A stretch of 23,496 bases of DNA from Pseudomonadota bacterium (GCA_023426225.1 JAFABD010000046.1:1-23496), one strand, 5' to 3'. Positions 17,201-23,496 are shown, numbered from the stretch's first letter. The notes: generated by a model from the sequence alone, not told the origin. Program-made: numbers and translations.

Positions 17201-17337
17201 AGTATGACCTAGGTCGCTTCGCGCTCCGTGCCGGCGTCGACAATCTGACCGACAAGGCGCCGTCCTACCCCCAGATCGCCTATGGCGACATTCTTGGCCG
17301 GCGGTTCTTCATCGGCGCCACGATCAAACTGAAATGA
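14293..17337 (+). CDS. TonB-dependent outer membrane receptor
   Basis: This 1014-residue protein is a TonB-dependent transporter that moves large substrates across the outer membrane using energy from TonB-ExbB-ExbD. A signal peptide covers residues 1 to about 30 (ARAQ cleavage). A TonB-box-like segment, EAIVVTGSRIRR, follows, a form common in sphingomonad and Caulobacter receptors. The plug domain spans about 45-190 and includes LTLVNGRRM, ERVEVFQGGGAAVYGSDAVAGVVNYI and similar blocks; the rest is the 22-strand barrel, with NFRAPTLTQL and a C-terminal RRFFIGATIKLK strand. No carboxypeptidase-like regulatory domain is seen. Its place among peptidases, aminotransferases and a permease suggests a peptide or modified peptide as substrate, which is inference. 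The start at 14293 is set by the ribosome site and signal peptide. Its stop overlaps an ATG, but a strong hairpin follows, so the next gene probably starts further on. Confidence 0.93.
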   Translation: MTDAHTRIARRLLASTALIVAFSMAPARAQETVLQQPAADTGEAIVVTGSRIRRTEADNAAPVAVIGQQSVIDRGYTSAAEALNDLPSNVPSLNQADGSGEASGSGIQAPNLFGLGAGRTLTLVNGRRMVTSSSGIGDPSGVGDAQVDANIIPLGLLERVEVFQGGGAAVYGSDAVAGVVNYILKKDFTGLTLDAQGGIADRGDYATYSLRGTAGTNFADGRGNVALDLGWSKSPILRFADRPLSNRGRLTVSNAADTGPADGIPAVREIFNAAFWPFNGNGVIFTRPAPPPAFLARSGGNALQFDANGNVVPYNTGAIQGIPFASGGDGFPYQELAGLRTGIERYTANLVAHYDVSNRVKLATELLYARTRGSEIPQGNSRTTLNAGSYAGPIAFTINNGFLTSQAKTTLSAISPAFAAGAPLFLSKYFYDLVPNAERTTTTDTYRALVTLDGDFDVGTHDFYWSLSGSYGRVEGQQRSWEVINSRYDKAIDAVLAGGRVVCAVNADADPANDDPACAPINPFGRGNVSDAARGYVSTRAGMNWVNEQVDLLATLGGTLVTLPTGALQFSTAYEHRDERARFNPLSANLQGVFGDGSTQTAQSGRYNTDELSAEVVVPLIGKALTLPLVRALEFKGAFRYVDNSLAGTENVWDAGLRWDVGAGLTLRGSRSRNFRAPTLTQLLAPNSSTLGSAGFDPCDADRINSGPNPAARRANCLALFTVNPGYGVDPDGTGRGMSAADRLARFQDPAENFNRTTIVSGGNRNLRNEISDTLTYGMVFQPQFVPGLTISADRVEIDLKDGLSPFTTADFMAACYDEAAPNAAVCGAFFRLTNPDATSIGGTVVTGTTTTFNAGVIKYRGETYVIDYRFALSDLFGGGDLGRLALRATATHNALLTRSVTGTTFTRTDDTYLSPAWVGQFNAVYDQGPFRFTYQLDYRGRTRAGADATIETTPNPTLGVNVVHSVSTQYDLGRFALRAGVDNLTDKAPSYPQIAYGDILGRRFFIGATIKLK

Positions 17338-17343
17338 CTGCGC

Positions 17344-17369
17344 GCCGCCCGGCGGCTGCGCCGGGCGGC
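17344..17369 (+). terminator. Strong GC hairpin after the TonB-dependent receptor gene
   Basis: GCCGCCCGGCG (17344-17354) and CGCCGGGCGGC (17359-17369) form a perfect eleven-base-pair stem with a GCTG loop, starting seven bases after the receptor stop codon. There is no T-tract, so it may be a partial terminator, an RNA 3'-end stabiliser that lowers expression of downstream genes relative to the receptor, or both. Its presence argues for starting the next gene at 17418. Confidence 0.55.
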
Positions 17370-17417
17370 CCTGCCTTACTCGCGCTCAGGCACCACAACG
17401 GACGAACGAAACACAAC

Positions 17418-18641
17418 ATGACCCGGCCCGAGCGAACCGATCTGCCCTTAGCGACGCCGGTCCCTGACGCTTTCGTCGGCGCCATGGCCCCCGACGGCGA
17501 ATCCTATTCGCATTGGGTCCGCCGCGTGATCCGCGCGGTACGGTCGGAACGCAACCTGCTGGTCAGCCTGTTCGACAGTTCGGTTCCGGAACCGTTCGAC
17601 CTGCTGCGCAGCATCGTCGTCGAGGGTTTTTCCGAACCGATCACGTCGCGCTACACAAGCGCCTTTGCCAGCGGCAATCCCTATGTCGTCGAACAGCTTG
17701 CCCGCCGCTATGGGGTACCCGACGATCAGGTGCTGTGCACGACGGGCGCCACGGGAGCGCTGTCGCTCATCTACCGCGCGCTGATGGTGCCCGGCGATCG
17801 CGTTCTGGTCGAGCGTCCGGGTTTCGACCTGTTCCACAAGATTGCGGAAGCACAGGGATTCGGGGTGGACAGCTTTCCTCGCTGCGGCCCCGATTTCTCG
17901 ATCGATCCCGACGTGGTCGCCGCCGGGATCGGGCCCCACACGCGCCTCATCGTGCTGTCTGATCTCCACAATCCGTCGGGCATGGCGGTTGATCGCGCGG
18001 CCCTACAGGCGGTCGGGGCCATTGCCGCAGCGCGCGGCGTGATGGTCGTCGTCGATGAAGTCTATGGCGACTATGTCGATGCCGCGCTGCGTCCGTCCCC
18101 CGCCGCAAGTCTCGGCCCAAACTTCATCAGCGTGAATAGCCTGACCAAGTCGCACGGGCTCAGCACGCTGCGTTGCGGCTGGGTGGTTGCCGGAGCCGAA
18201 CCGATGGGGCGCATACGTGCGCTTGCCGAGGAGATCGATTTCGGCGTCTCAAACCTCGCTCACGCCTTTGCAGCGCTGGTCCTCGAACAGCCCAAGATGT
18301 TCGACGGATATCGCAGCCGAATCATGGCCCGCGCGCGGCCGATCATCGAGTCCTATCACCGACACTGGTGTCACGAAGGGCTGGTCGAGGGGGCTCTTCC
18401 CGATTTCGGCTGCATCGCGTTCCCGCGGCTGATTGGCATCAACGACACCGTCATCTTTTCCGAATGGCTGGCCGACCGCTGCGGCGTCATCGTGGCGCCG
18501 GGCGAGTATTTCAGTGCGGCAGGACATATTCGCATCGGCTTTGCCCGCGCCGCTGCCGATGTCGATTATGGGCTGCAGGCATTGACCGATGGACTGATTC
18601 GCTATCGCGATCTGCGAGCGGGCAAGGGGGAAGGCAAATGA
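17418..18641 (+). CDS. Class I/II PLP-dependent aminotransferase
   Basis: This 407-residue cytoplasmic fold-type I aminotransferase has the expected residues: a TTGATGALS phosphate-site loop (108-116), Asn185 in SDLHNPSG, Asp213 in VVVDEVYGDY, the Schiff-base lysine Lys244 in SLTKSHGLSTLRCGW and the carboxylate-binding arginine Arg372 in HIRIGFAR. It probably transaminates an amino acid released from imported peptides; which one is not visible. I chose ATG 17418. An in-frame ATG at 17334 overlaps the receptor stop but would translate through the 17344-17369 hairpin and add a 28-residue low-complexity leader unlike family members. No strong ribosome site precedes either start. The stop overlaps the start of the third S10 gene, which in turn overlaps the permease gene, so the three are one translationally coupled unit. 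Confidence 0.87.
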   Translation: MTRPERTDLPLATPVPDAFVGAMAPDGESYSHWVRRVIRAVRSERNLLVSLFDSSVPEPFDLLRSIVVEGFSEPITSRYTSAFASGNPYVVEQLARRYGVPDDQVLCTTGATGALSLIYRALMVPGDRVLVERPGFDLFHKIAEAQGFGVDSFPRCGPDFSIDPDVVAAGIGPHTRLIVLSDLHNPSGMAVDRAALQAVGAIAAARGVMVVVDEVYGDYVDAALRPSPAASLGPNFISVNSLTKSHGLSTLRCGWVVAGAEPMGRIRALAEEIDFGVSNLAHAFAALVLEQPKMFDGYRSRIMARARPIIESYHRHWCHEGLVEGALPDFGCIAFPRLIGINDTVIFSEWLADRCGVIVAPGEYFSAAGHIRIGFARAAADVDYGLQALTDGLIRYRDLRAGKGEGK

Positions 18642-20179
18642 TGCAACGACGCGGCGGACCGCATGCGAGCGTCCGGCAAAGGGGGTGGCGGGTGCCGATG
18701 ATGCTGGCACTGGGGCTTGCGGCGGCAACGCTCACGCCCGTCGCAGGCGCCGCCCCGTCGAGCGCCCCCGCCCGCGCCGTCTCCCCACAGATTCAGGCGC
18801 ACTCCGAACAGGCAGTGTCAATCGGCGGCCGCACGTTTAGCGTCGATGCAGAAGTCGGACAATTCCCGGTCGCGAGCGGGCCCGGCCGGACCGACGCGAC
18901 GGCGGGCTATATCAGCTATTCTGTAGCGGCGGGCCGCGAGGTCGCCGGTCGCCCGGTACTCTTTGTGTTCAACGGCGGTCCCGGCGCGGCATCAGCATTT
19001 CTTCACATGGGCGCACTCGGGCCGATGCGCGCGCACGTGCCTCAGAACCCCGCCGCACCACTCCCCGATGCGGCGCCCGTATCGGTCAATCCGGCGACCC
19101 TGCTCGATATCGCCGACCTGGTTTTTCTCGATCCGCCCGGCACCGGCTTTTCGCGGATCGATCCCGGCGCGGACCATGGCTTCTACCGGTCAGTGCGCGG
19201 CGATGCCGACGCAGTCGCCCAAGCGGCGCTCGCATGGCTCACCACGCACGGCCGAAGCGGTGCCAACGTCTATCTGCTCGGCGAAAGCTATGGCACAATC
19301 CGCGCGGCGGCGATGGTGGGGGCGCTGCACGCGCGCGCGCCCGACCTCCGGATCGGTGGCGTCCTGCTGCTCGGCCAGGCGCTGAACATGATCGAGACGT
19401 CGCAGCGTCCCGACAATGTCGTGGCCTATCCGGTCGCGCTCCCCACGCTCGCCGCGGTTGCCTGCTATCATCATCGGCGCCCCCGCCCCTGCGATCCGGC
19501 AGCCAGCGCCGCCGAGGCCAGCGCCTTTGCCCCGGCCTATCTTCAAGCGCTGTTTCGCGGGCGCTCGCTCACCCCTGCGACGCGCAACGCAGTCGCCGCG
19601 CGGCTCCATGACCTCACCGGCATCCCGCGCGCCTATTATCTCGCGCACGACCTGCGCATCTCGAAGGAGCAGTTCCGCACCCGCCTGCTCGACGCACAGG
19701 GCAAGGTACTCGGCCGCTATGACGCGCGCTACACCGCCCCGCGCGCGCCAAGCTCGGGCGAAATAGTCGGGCCCGACGCCTTTGGTCCCGTTTCCGATCT
19801 CTATGCCGGCGCAGTACTCGACCAGCTGCGACGGCTCGGTGTAGACGATCCGTCGGAATATCGCGTCATCGCGCGGACCGAAGGGGACTGGTCCTATGGC
19901 GCGGGCGATTCCCCCTTCAACGACTGGCCCTTCATGGCGGAGCTGGAACGGCAGATGACGGCGATGCCAGCCATGCGGCTGTTCGTCGGCACGGGACTTT
20001 ACGATCTCACCACCACAGTGGGCGCTGCCGATTATCTGTTCGCGCAGTCGTCGCTGTCCGCCGGCCGCTATCGCAACCACCGCTATCCCGCCGGCCATGT
20101 CGCCTATTCGGACGACCGCAGCTGGCAGCAGATGATCGTCGACATCCGCGCCTTTCTCGCTGCGGACCGACGCCCATGA
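18638..20179 (+). CDS. S10-family serine carboxypeptidase, exported (third of three)
   Basis: This 513-residue protein has an N-terminus with basic residues followed by a hydrophobic stretch (20-38, cleavage near AGAA), so Sec export is likely. S10 landmarks are VLFVFNGGPGAAS (107-119), LVFLDPPGTGFS (161-172), GESYGTIR with Ser217, GLYDLTTT with Asp456 and AGHVAYSDD with His487. Like its two relatives it should remove C-terminal residues from peptides in the periplasm. Start: two ATG codons in tandem (18638, 18641) follow GGGGGAAGG; the first overlaps the aminotransferase stop as ATGA. The stop overlaps the permease ATG in the same way. The catalytic triad spacing matches the first S10 enzyme, but the sequence between is largely different, which suggests distinct substrate preference. 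Confidence 0.87.
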   Translation: MMQRRGGPHASVRQRGWRVPMMLALGLAAATLTPVAGAAPSSAPARAVSPQIQAHSEQAVSIGGRTFSVDAEVGQFPVASGPGRTDATAGYISYSVAAGREVAGRPVLFVFNGGPGAASAFLHMGALGPMRAHVPQNPAAPLPDAAPVSVNPATLLDIADLVFLDPPGTGFSRIDPGADHGFYRSVRGDADAVAQAALAWLTTHGRSGANVYLLGESYGTIRAAAMVGALHARAPDLRIGGVLLLGQALNMIETSQRPDNVVAYPVALPTLAAVACYHHRRPRPCDPAASAAEASAFAPAYLQALFRGRSLTPATRNAVAARLHDLTGIPRAYYLAHDLRISKEQFRTRLLDAQGKVLGRYDARYTAPRAPSSGEIVGPDAFGPVSDLYAGAVLDQLRRLGVDDPSEYRVIARTEGDWSYGAGDSPFNDWPFMAELERQMTAMPAMRLFVGTGLYDLTTTVGAADYLFAQSSLSAGRYRNHRYPAGHVAYSDDRSWQQMIVDIRAFLAADRRP

Positions 20180-21477
20180 CCCTTGATCGGCCCAACGCGG
20201 GGCTGACGCGCGGCATTGATCTCGGCGGCGTCGTCGCCATGGGATTGGGAACGGCGGTGGGCGTATCGATCTTTTCAGCGATTGCCCCCGCCGCCGCAAT
20301 GGCTGGGCCAGCGATGCTATTCTCCGCGCTGATCGCCGCCCTGCCGATGTACCTGATCGCGGTCAGCTATGCATTCCTCGGATCGGCATTGCCGGTGTCG
20401 GGGGCATCCTTTGCCTGGCCCGCGCGCTTCCTGCATCCCGAATGGGGGTTTGCAATCGCTTGGGCGCGCATCATCGCGAACATGGGCGCGATGGTCGTTC
20501 TCGCCCTGGTGCTCGTGCGCTATGGATCGATGCTCGTGCCGCTGCCGGTCAAGCCGACCATGTTCGCGGTGCTGCTGCTCGCGCTGCTCGCCAACCTGTT
20601 CGGCGTCCACATCGCCGCCCGCGTGCAAAAGCTGCTGCTGACGGCGATGCTGCTGCTCTTCGCGCTGTTCATTGCCTGGGGCGGCGCCAGCGCCGTACGC
20701 CTCGACAACCTGACGCCGCTCTTCCCGCATGGATGGCACGGCATGATCGCGGCCACGCCGCTGCTGATGGGACTGTTCTTCGGGATAGAGGCCGCGACCG
20801 AGGCCGGTGCCGAGGTGGCCGACAGCCGCCGCACCATTCCCCTGGGTATCGCGCTGTCGATCGGCTCGGCCACGCTGCTCTATCTGGCGGTGGGCTTCGT
20901 TGCGCTTGGCGTGCTCGGCGCGCCCGCACTCGGTGGCAGCGACGCGCCGATCCTCGATGCCGCGCGGCGGTTCATGGGTTCATTGGCGACGCCGCTGGTC
21001 GTGCTCGCCGCTGTGCTGTCGATCGGCAAGTCGCTCAACGCCATGTTCGCGATGTTCAGCCGCAGCCTCTATGCCATGGGCACCGCTGGCATGTTGCCGT
21101 CGGCCTTCGGTCGCGTCCATTCGCGCTGGCACACGCCGCACATCGCGCTGGTGGCGGTATTCGCGATCGGCTGTGCCGGGCTGTTGCTGCCGATGGAACT
21201 CACTTTTCTCTTCCTCGCGGTGAACATCCCCAATCTGCTCAAATATGCCAGCATCTGCCTATCGGCGGCGCGCGTGTGCGAGCGCCATCCCGATCTTTAC
21301 GACGCGGCCGGGTTCAAGCTCCCGCCCGCGCGCATGCGCGGCGTCGCCTATGCCGGCGCGCTCTGCGCCCTCGCGCTGATCTTCGTCGGGGTGGAAGCCG
21401 ATTGGCGGCCCTATGCGCTACTGCTCGGCTGGCTGGCCGTAGGCGGAGTCGTCCGCTGGATGCGCACGCGCGCTTGA
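20176..21477 (+). CDS. APC-superfamily amino-acid permease
   Basis: This 433-residue integral inner membrane protein is made of about 11-12 hydrophobic helices. The N-terminal GLGTAVGVSIFSAIAP...AGPAML (23-47) is the unwound helix-1 substrate-binding motif of amino acid-polyamine-organocation (APC) permeases. FFGIEAATEAGAEVADSRRTIPLGI (197-221) is the conserved helix-6 region and following loop. The family imports or exchanges amino acids with protons. It overlaps the preceding S10 gene by four bases (ATGA), so it would bring in the residues that enzyme releases, for use by the aminotransferase of the same unit. It is slightly shorter than many APC members (about 450-480) but shows no gap. 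The -35 element of the next gene's promoter overlaps its stop codon. Confidence 0.88.
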   Translation: MTLDRPNAGLTRGIDLGGVVAMGLGTAVGVSIFSAIAPAAAMAGPAMLFSALIAALPMYLIAVSYAFLGSALPVSGASFAWPARFLHPEWGFAIAWARIIANMGAMVVLALVLVRYGSMLVPLPVKPTMFAVLLLALLANLFGVHIAARVQKLLLTAMLLLFALFIAWGGASAVRLDNLTPLFPHGWHGMIAATPLLMGLFFGIEAATEAGAEVADSRRTIPLGIALSIGSATLLYLAVGFVALGVLGAPALGGSDAPILDAARRFMGSLATPLVVLAAVLSIGKSLNAMFAMFSRSLYAMGTAGMLPSAFGRVHSRWHTPHIALVAVFAIGCAGLLLPMELTFLFLAVNIPNLLKYASICLSAARVCERHPDLYDAAGFKLPPARMRGVAYAGALCALALIFVGVEADWRPYALLLGWLAVGGVVRWMRTRA

Positions 21478-21502
21478 CGGACCAATATGCGATTTATATA
21501 CG
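21474..21502 (+). promoter_or_regulatory. Candidate sigma-70-type promoter of the ParD-like gene
   Basis: TTGACG (21474-21479) and TATACG (21497-21502) are separated by exactly 17 bases. The -35 overlaps the permease stop codon, and the -10 lies within the left arm of the palindrome at 21496-21512. Transcription would start near 21509 and leave a leader of about 35 bases with GGGAG (21534-21538) as ribosome site. It is the clearest promoter in the window. Confidence 0.6.
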
Positions 21503-21512
21503 AAACGTATAT
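21496..21512. promoter_or_regulatory. AT-rich palindromic operator candidate
   Basis: ATATACG (21496-21502), AAA, CGTATAT (21506-21512) is a perfect seven-base inverted repeat in very GC-rich DNA. It covers the -10 and probable transcription start of the ParD-like gene, so a protein bound here would block transcription. Antitoxin-type ribbon-helix-helix proteins commonly repress their own promoter through such palindromes; autorepression is inferred. Confidence 0.6.
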
Positions 21513-21544
21513 TGAACGCATGTCATTCCTGTCGGGAGCGGACG

Positions 21545-21796
21545 ATGGGTATCGTCAAGATCGAGGATTCGCTGCATGAGGAGGCGCGGCGCGCCAGTGC
21601 GGTGATGTGCCGTTCGATCAACGCCCAGGCCGAGTTCTGGATGAAGATCGGCATGCTGGCAGAGGCGAATCCCACGCTGTCGTTCAACGACATCGTGCGG
21701 ATGCAGCTCGCCGCGGTGCAGCTCCGTGCGCTCGATCCCGCCGCCGTCGAGCCTGCCCCCGTCGAGCCTGCCGCTGCCGATCGCGTGGCGGCCTGA
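21545..21796 (+). CDS. ParD-like antitoxin-family small protein
   Basis: This 83-residue protein resembles the ParD-like antitoxin family. Residues 1-55 hold the conserved part: a MGIVKIEDSLHEEARRASAV start, SINAQAEFWMKIGMLAEANP and a TLSFNDIV ending. This fits a short strand plus helices of the ribbon-helix-helix kind, used for dimerisation and DNA binding. The tail is a Val-Glu-Pro-Ala repeat, encoded by a 12-base direct repeat (21746-21757 and 21761-21772), and looks disordered. The ATG at 21545 follows GGGAG at a spacing of six. No toxin gene of the RelE/ParE type follows or precedes; instead a methionine aminopeptidase starts one base after the stop, so the two are co-transcribed. It may be a stand-alone DNA-binding regulator of that gene rather than an antitoxin. 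Confidence 0.8.
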   Translation: MGIVKIEDSLHEEARRASAVMCRSINAQAEFWMKIGMLAEANPTLSFNDIVRMQLAAVQLRALDPAAVEPAPVEPAAADRVAA

Positions 21797-21797
21797 C

Positions 21798-22595
21798 ATG
21801 CGCACCCCGGCTTCGGCGCTGGTCAAGTCGCCCGACGAACTGGCGCTGATGCGCATTTCGGGGCGGCTGCTCGCTTCGGTGTTCGAGATGCTCGACGGCC
21901 TCGACCTTGCCGGCATGACGACGATGGCGATCAACGATCGCGTCGAGCGCTTCATCACGCACGATCTCGCCGCGCGCCCCGCGAGCAAGGGGCAATATGG
22001 CTTCAAATATGTGCTCAACAGCTCGGTGAACGACGTCGTCTGCCACGGCGTGCCGAGCGACGACGAACGGATCCGCGACGGCGACATCGTCAATCTCGAC
22101 ATCACGCTCGAAAAGAACGGCTTCATCGCCGATTCGAGCAAGACCTATCTGGTCGGCGACGTAGCGCCGGCCGCGCGCCGGCTGGTCGAAACGACGCGTG
22201 CGGCGATGTGGCACGGCATCGGCGCGGTTCGCCCGGGCGGCTATCTGGGCGACATCGGCCATGCGATCGAACGCTGTGCCCGTCGCCACGGCTATTCGGT
22301 CGTGCGCGACTTTTGCGGCCACGGCATCGGCCGCGAAATGCACGAGGCGCCCCAGGTCCTCCATTTCGGTCGCCCCGGCACCGGGCTGCGCCTCCAGCCG
22401 GGAATGGTGTTCACGATCGAACCGATGCTCAACCAGGGGACGCGCCGCGTCGCCACGCGCGACGACGGCTGGACCGTCGTGACATGCGACGGCCGCCTCT
22501 CGGCCCAGTTCGAACACACCGTCGCCGTCACCGAAACCGGCGTCGAAGTCCTCACGCTCCGCCGCGACGAAACGCCCGGCGGCACGGCGGAATAG
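21798..22595 (+). CDS. map: Methionine aminopeptidase, type I
   Basis: This 265-residue enzyme removes the initiator methionine from new proteins in the cytoplasm. All expected residues are in place: His83 in VCHGVP, metal ligands Asp101 (NLDIT), Asp112 (IADSSKT), His175 (GHGIGREMHE), Glu208 (MVFTIEPM) and Glu239 (AQFEHTV). The length is that of a bare type I catalytic domain without the N-terminal zinc-finger extension. The ATG at 21798 lies one base after the ParD-like stop, and the upstream open frame lacks family similarity. It could be the housekeeping copy or an extra paralogue; the pairing with a ParD-like gene and its operator suggests regulated expression, which favours an extra copy. 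Confidence 0.93.
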   Translation: MRTPASALVKSPDELALMRISGRLLASVFEMLDGLDLAGMTTMAINDRVERFITHDLAARPASKGQYGFKYVLNSSVNDVVCHGVPSDDERIRDGDIVNLDITLEKNGFIADSSKTYLVGDVAPAARRLVETTRAAMWHGIGAVRPGGYLGDIGHAIERCARRHGYSVVRDFCGHGIGREMHEAPQVLHFGRPGTGLRLQPGMVFTIEPMLNQGTRRVATRDDGWTVVTCDGRLSAQFEHTVAVTETGVEVLTLRRDETPGGTAE

Positions 22596-22607
22596 GCGCA
22601 GCGCAAC

Positions 22608-22630
22608 GCCGCGCGGTCCGCCCGCGCGGC
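22608..22630 (+). terminator. GC hairpin after the methionine aminopeptidase gene
   Basis: GCCGCGCGG (22608-22616) pairs perfectly with CCGCGCGGC (22622-22630) over a five-base loop, twelve bases after the stop codon. More GC-rich symmetry (GGCCGGCCGCCCGGCCG) follows at once, without a T-tract. A termination role is likely from position but unproved. The rest of the 189-base gap (22596-22784) shows no gene that I recognise. Confidence 0.45.
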
Positions 22631-22784
22631 CGGCCGCCCGGCCGCCGGCAATGCGCCCGATCCGGACGAATTATCGCGCCGTCGGCGGTCGCCCGCGCCT
22701 GCGCCGTCCTATGATGAGCCTGCTCGGCTGATCGCATGGCCGCCGATGCCCGTGCCCGTCCGTTAACCATGCCGGAGCGACGCC

Positions 22785-23496
22785 TTGTTCGAATCGACGA
22801 TCCTGCCCGCCCCGTCTGCCGTCGGCTTCGGGGGCACCGTGGAACGCGCGCACCGGCTGCTCGACGGCGCGGGGCTGGCCGGCATCGGCGCGGCGCTGGC
22901 GCCGTTTGCCGACGATGCGGCCGACGGGATCGCCGGGCTGGATGCCGTGCTCGAACGCTGCGTCGCGCTGGTGATCGAGGCGTTCCGGGCCGATACGCGC
23001 TCGGCGGCGGCCTATGCGGCGCTTGCCGCGCTGCCCGCCGCGCTTGCGGCGCGGATGTTCGATCAGACGCTTGCGGGGATTTTCGGCGACCGTGCGCGCG
23101 ACATTCGCGCGGTTAACGAGACGGGCTCGATCACGCTGATCGGCCTGCTCTCGGCGGCGGGCGCGCATGAACAGGCCGCGGCGCTGGTCGCGCAGGTCCG
23201 CGAATATCTGATCGGCCCCGGCGTGCGGCACGCGGCATGGGTGGCGCGCTGCCGCTGGGCCGGCTGCACGCCCGCGCCCGACGCCTATCTGGACGAGGCG
23301 GCGCTTGCGTTTCCCGATGCCGCCGCGGCCGAGGCGCGGATCGACGCGGCGCCGCTCGACCTCGCCGCGCACCGTGCCCGCATCCGCTTCGCGCTCGCCG
23401 CGGGCGACGTCCTGGCGACCGATGCGCTGATCGGCGCCGCGCTCGCGCTGCCGCTGGGCGATGCCGACAAGCGTCTGCTCGCGCCCGAACTCGCCC
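22785..23496 (+). CDS. Hypothetical helical protein with probable TTG start (partial)
   Basis: A frame opens at TTG 22785, seven bases after GGAG (22774-22777), and runs to the right edge without a stop, giving at least 237 codons. The translation begins LFESTILPAPSAVGFGG and is rich in alanine and leucine in a pattern of amphipathic helices (for example DAVLERCVALVIEAFRAD and AAYAALAALPAALAARMFDQ). It has no signal peptide and no membrane segment. Codon use is strongly G/C at third positions, as expected for a real gene here, whereas other frames give arginine-rich translations. I do not recognise a family. The residues IFGDRARDIRAVNETGSIT may be useful for identification. A start further downstream, at ATG 23056, is possible but would discard about 90 plausible residues. 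Confidence 0.6.
   Translation, partial: MFESTILPAPSAVGFGGTVERAHRLLDGAGLAGIGAALAPFADDAADGIAGLDAVLERCVALVIEAFRADTRSAAAYAALAALPAALAARMFDQTLAGIFGDRARDIRAVNETGSITLIGLLSAAGAHEQAAALVAQVREYLIGPGVRHAAWVARCRWAGCTPAPDAYLDEAALAFPDAAAAEARIDAAPLDLAAHRARIRFALAAGDVLATDALIGAALALPLGDADKRLLAPELA

Noticed and set aside
17334..17417. ATG at 17334 overlapping the receptor stop as start of the aminotransferase
   Set aside because: It would translate a strong hairpin and add 28 low-complexity residues; kept only as an alternative start.
4038..21477. Microcystin-type (mlr) or lasso-peptide-degrading cluster
   Set aside because: No MlrA-type CAAX-like membrane protease, MlrC-type peptidase or prolyl-oligopeptidase-like isopeptidase is present; the peptidases here are S10, M61-type and amidohydrolase.
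21545..22595. A classical type II toxin-antitoxin pair
   Set aside because: Only the antitoxin-like partner is visible; the neighbour is an intact methionine aminopeptidase and the permease lies on the other side.
1..23496. Mobile element or phage origin of the catabolic region
   Set aside because: There is no transposase, integrase, tRNA target or flanking direct repeat that I could see, and base composition changes only mildly from flank to centre.

Overview
The window is high-GC DNA with strong G/C third-position codon bias. Its protein families (a TonB-dependent receptor carrying an IVVTGSRI-type N-terminus, S10 peptidases and exported hydrolases with Tat or Sec signals) suggest an alphaproteobacterium, most likely a sphingomonad. 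That assignment comes from family style only; there is no rRNA or other marker gene. I see no tRNA, rRNA, insertion sequence, phage gene, CRISPR array or origin, and no gene-free stretch longer than about 190 bases.

Left flank (1-2753, all plus strand): the 3' end of a TolC-family efflux protein, a Tat-exported alpha/beta-hydrolase esterase, a secreted SGNH/GDSL hydrolase and an exported FKBP-type peptidyl-prolyl isomerase. Next, on the minus strand, come an MscS-family channel whose 3' end runs into a ten-base homopolymer and loses its expected stop, and an exported M61-type metallopeptidase.

Centre (5892-21477): this reads as one peptide and amino-acid catabolic locus. It holds an Lrp/AsnC regulator divergent from an ornithine-cyclodeaminase-family enzyme; an exported amidohydrolase overlapping that enzyme by one base; a minus-strand pair made of a Tat-exported class V PLP enzyme and an S10 serine carboxypeptidase; a second S10 enzyme divergent from that pair; a large TonB-dependent receptor; and a tightly overlapped trio of class I/II aminotransferase, third S10 enzyme and APC amino-acid permease. 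The inferred flow is peptide import by the receptor, periplasmic trimming by the S10 enzymes, the amidohydrolase and perhaps the M61 enzyme, amino-acid import by the permease, then deamination or transamination in the cytoplasm, with control by the Lrp-type regulator. The unusual pieces are the three different S10 enzymes and the exported PLP enzyme.

Right flank (21474-23496): a ParD-like antitoxin-type small protein with a promoter and AT-rich palindromic operator in front of it and no toxin gene, followed one base later by a type I methionine aminopeptidase. The window ends inside an unrecognised protein that appears to start at TTG.
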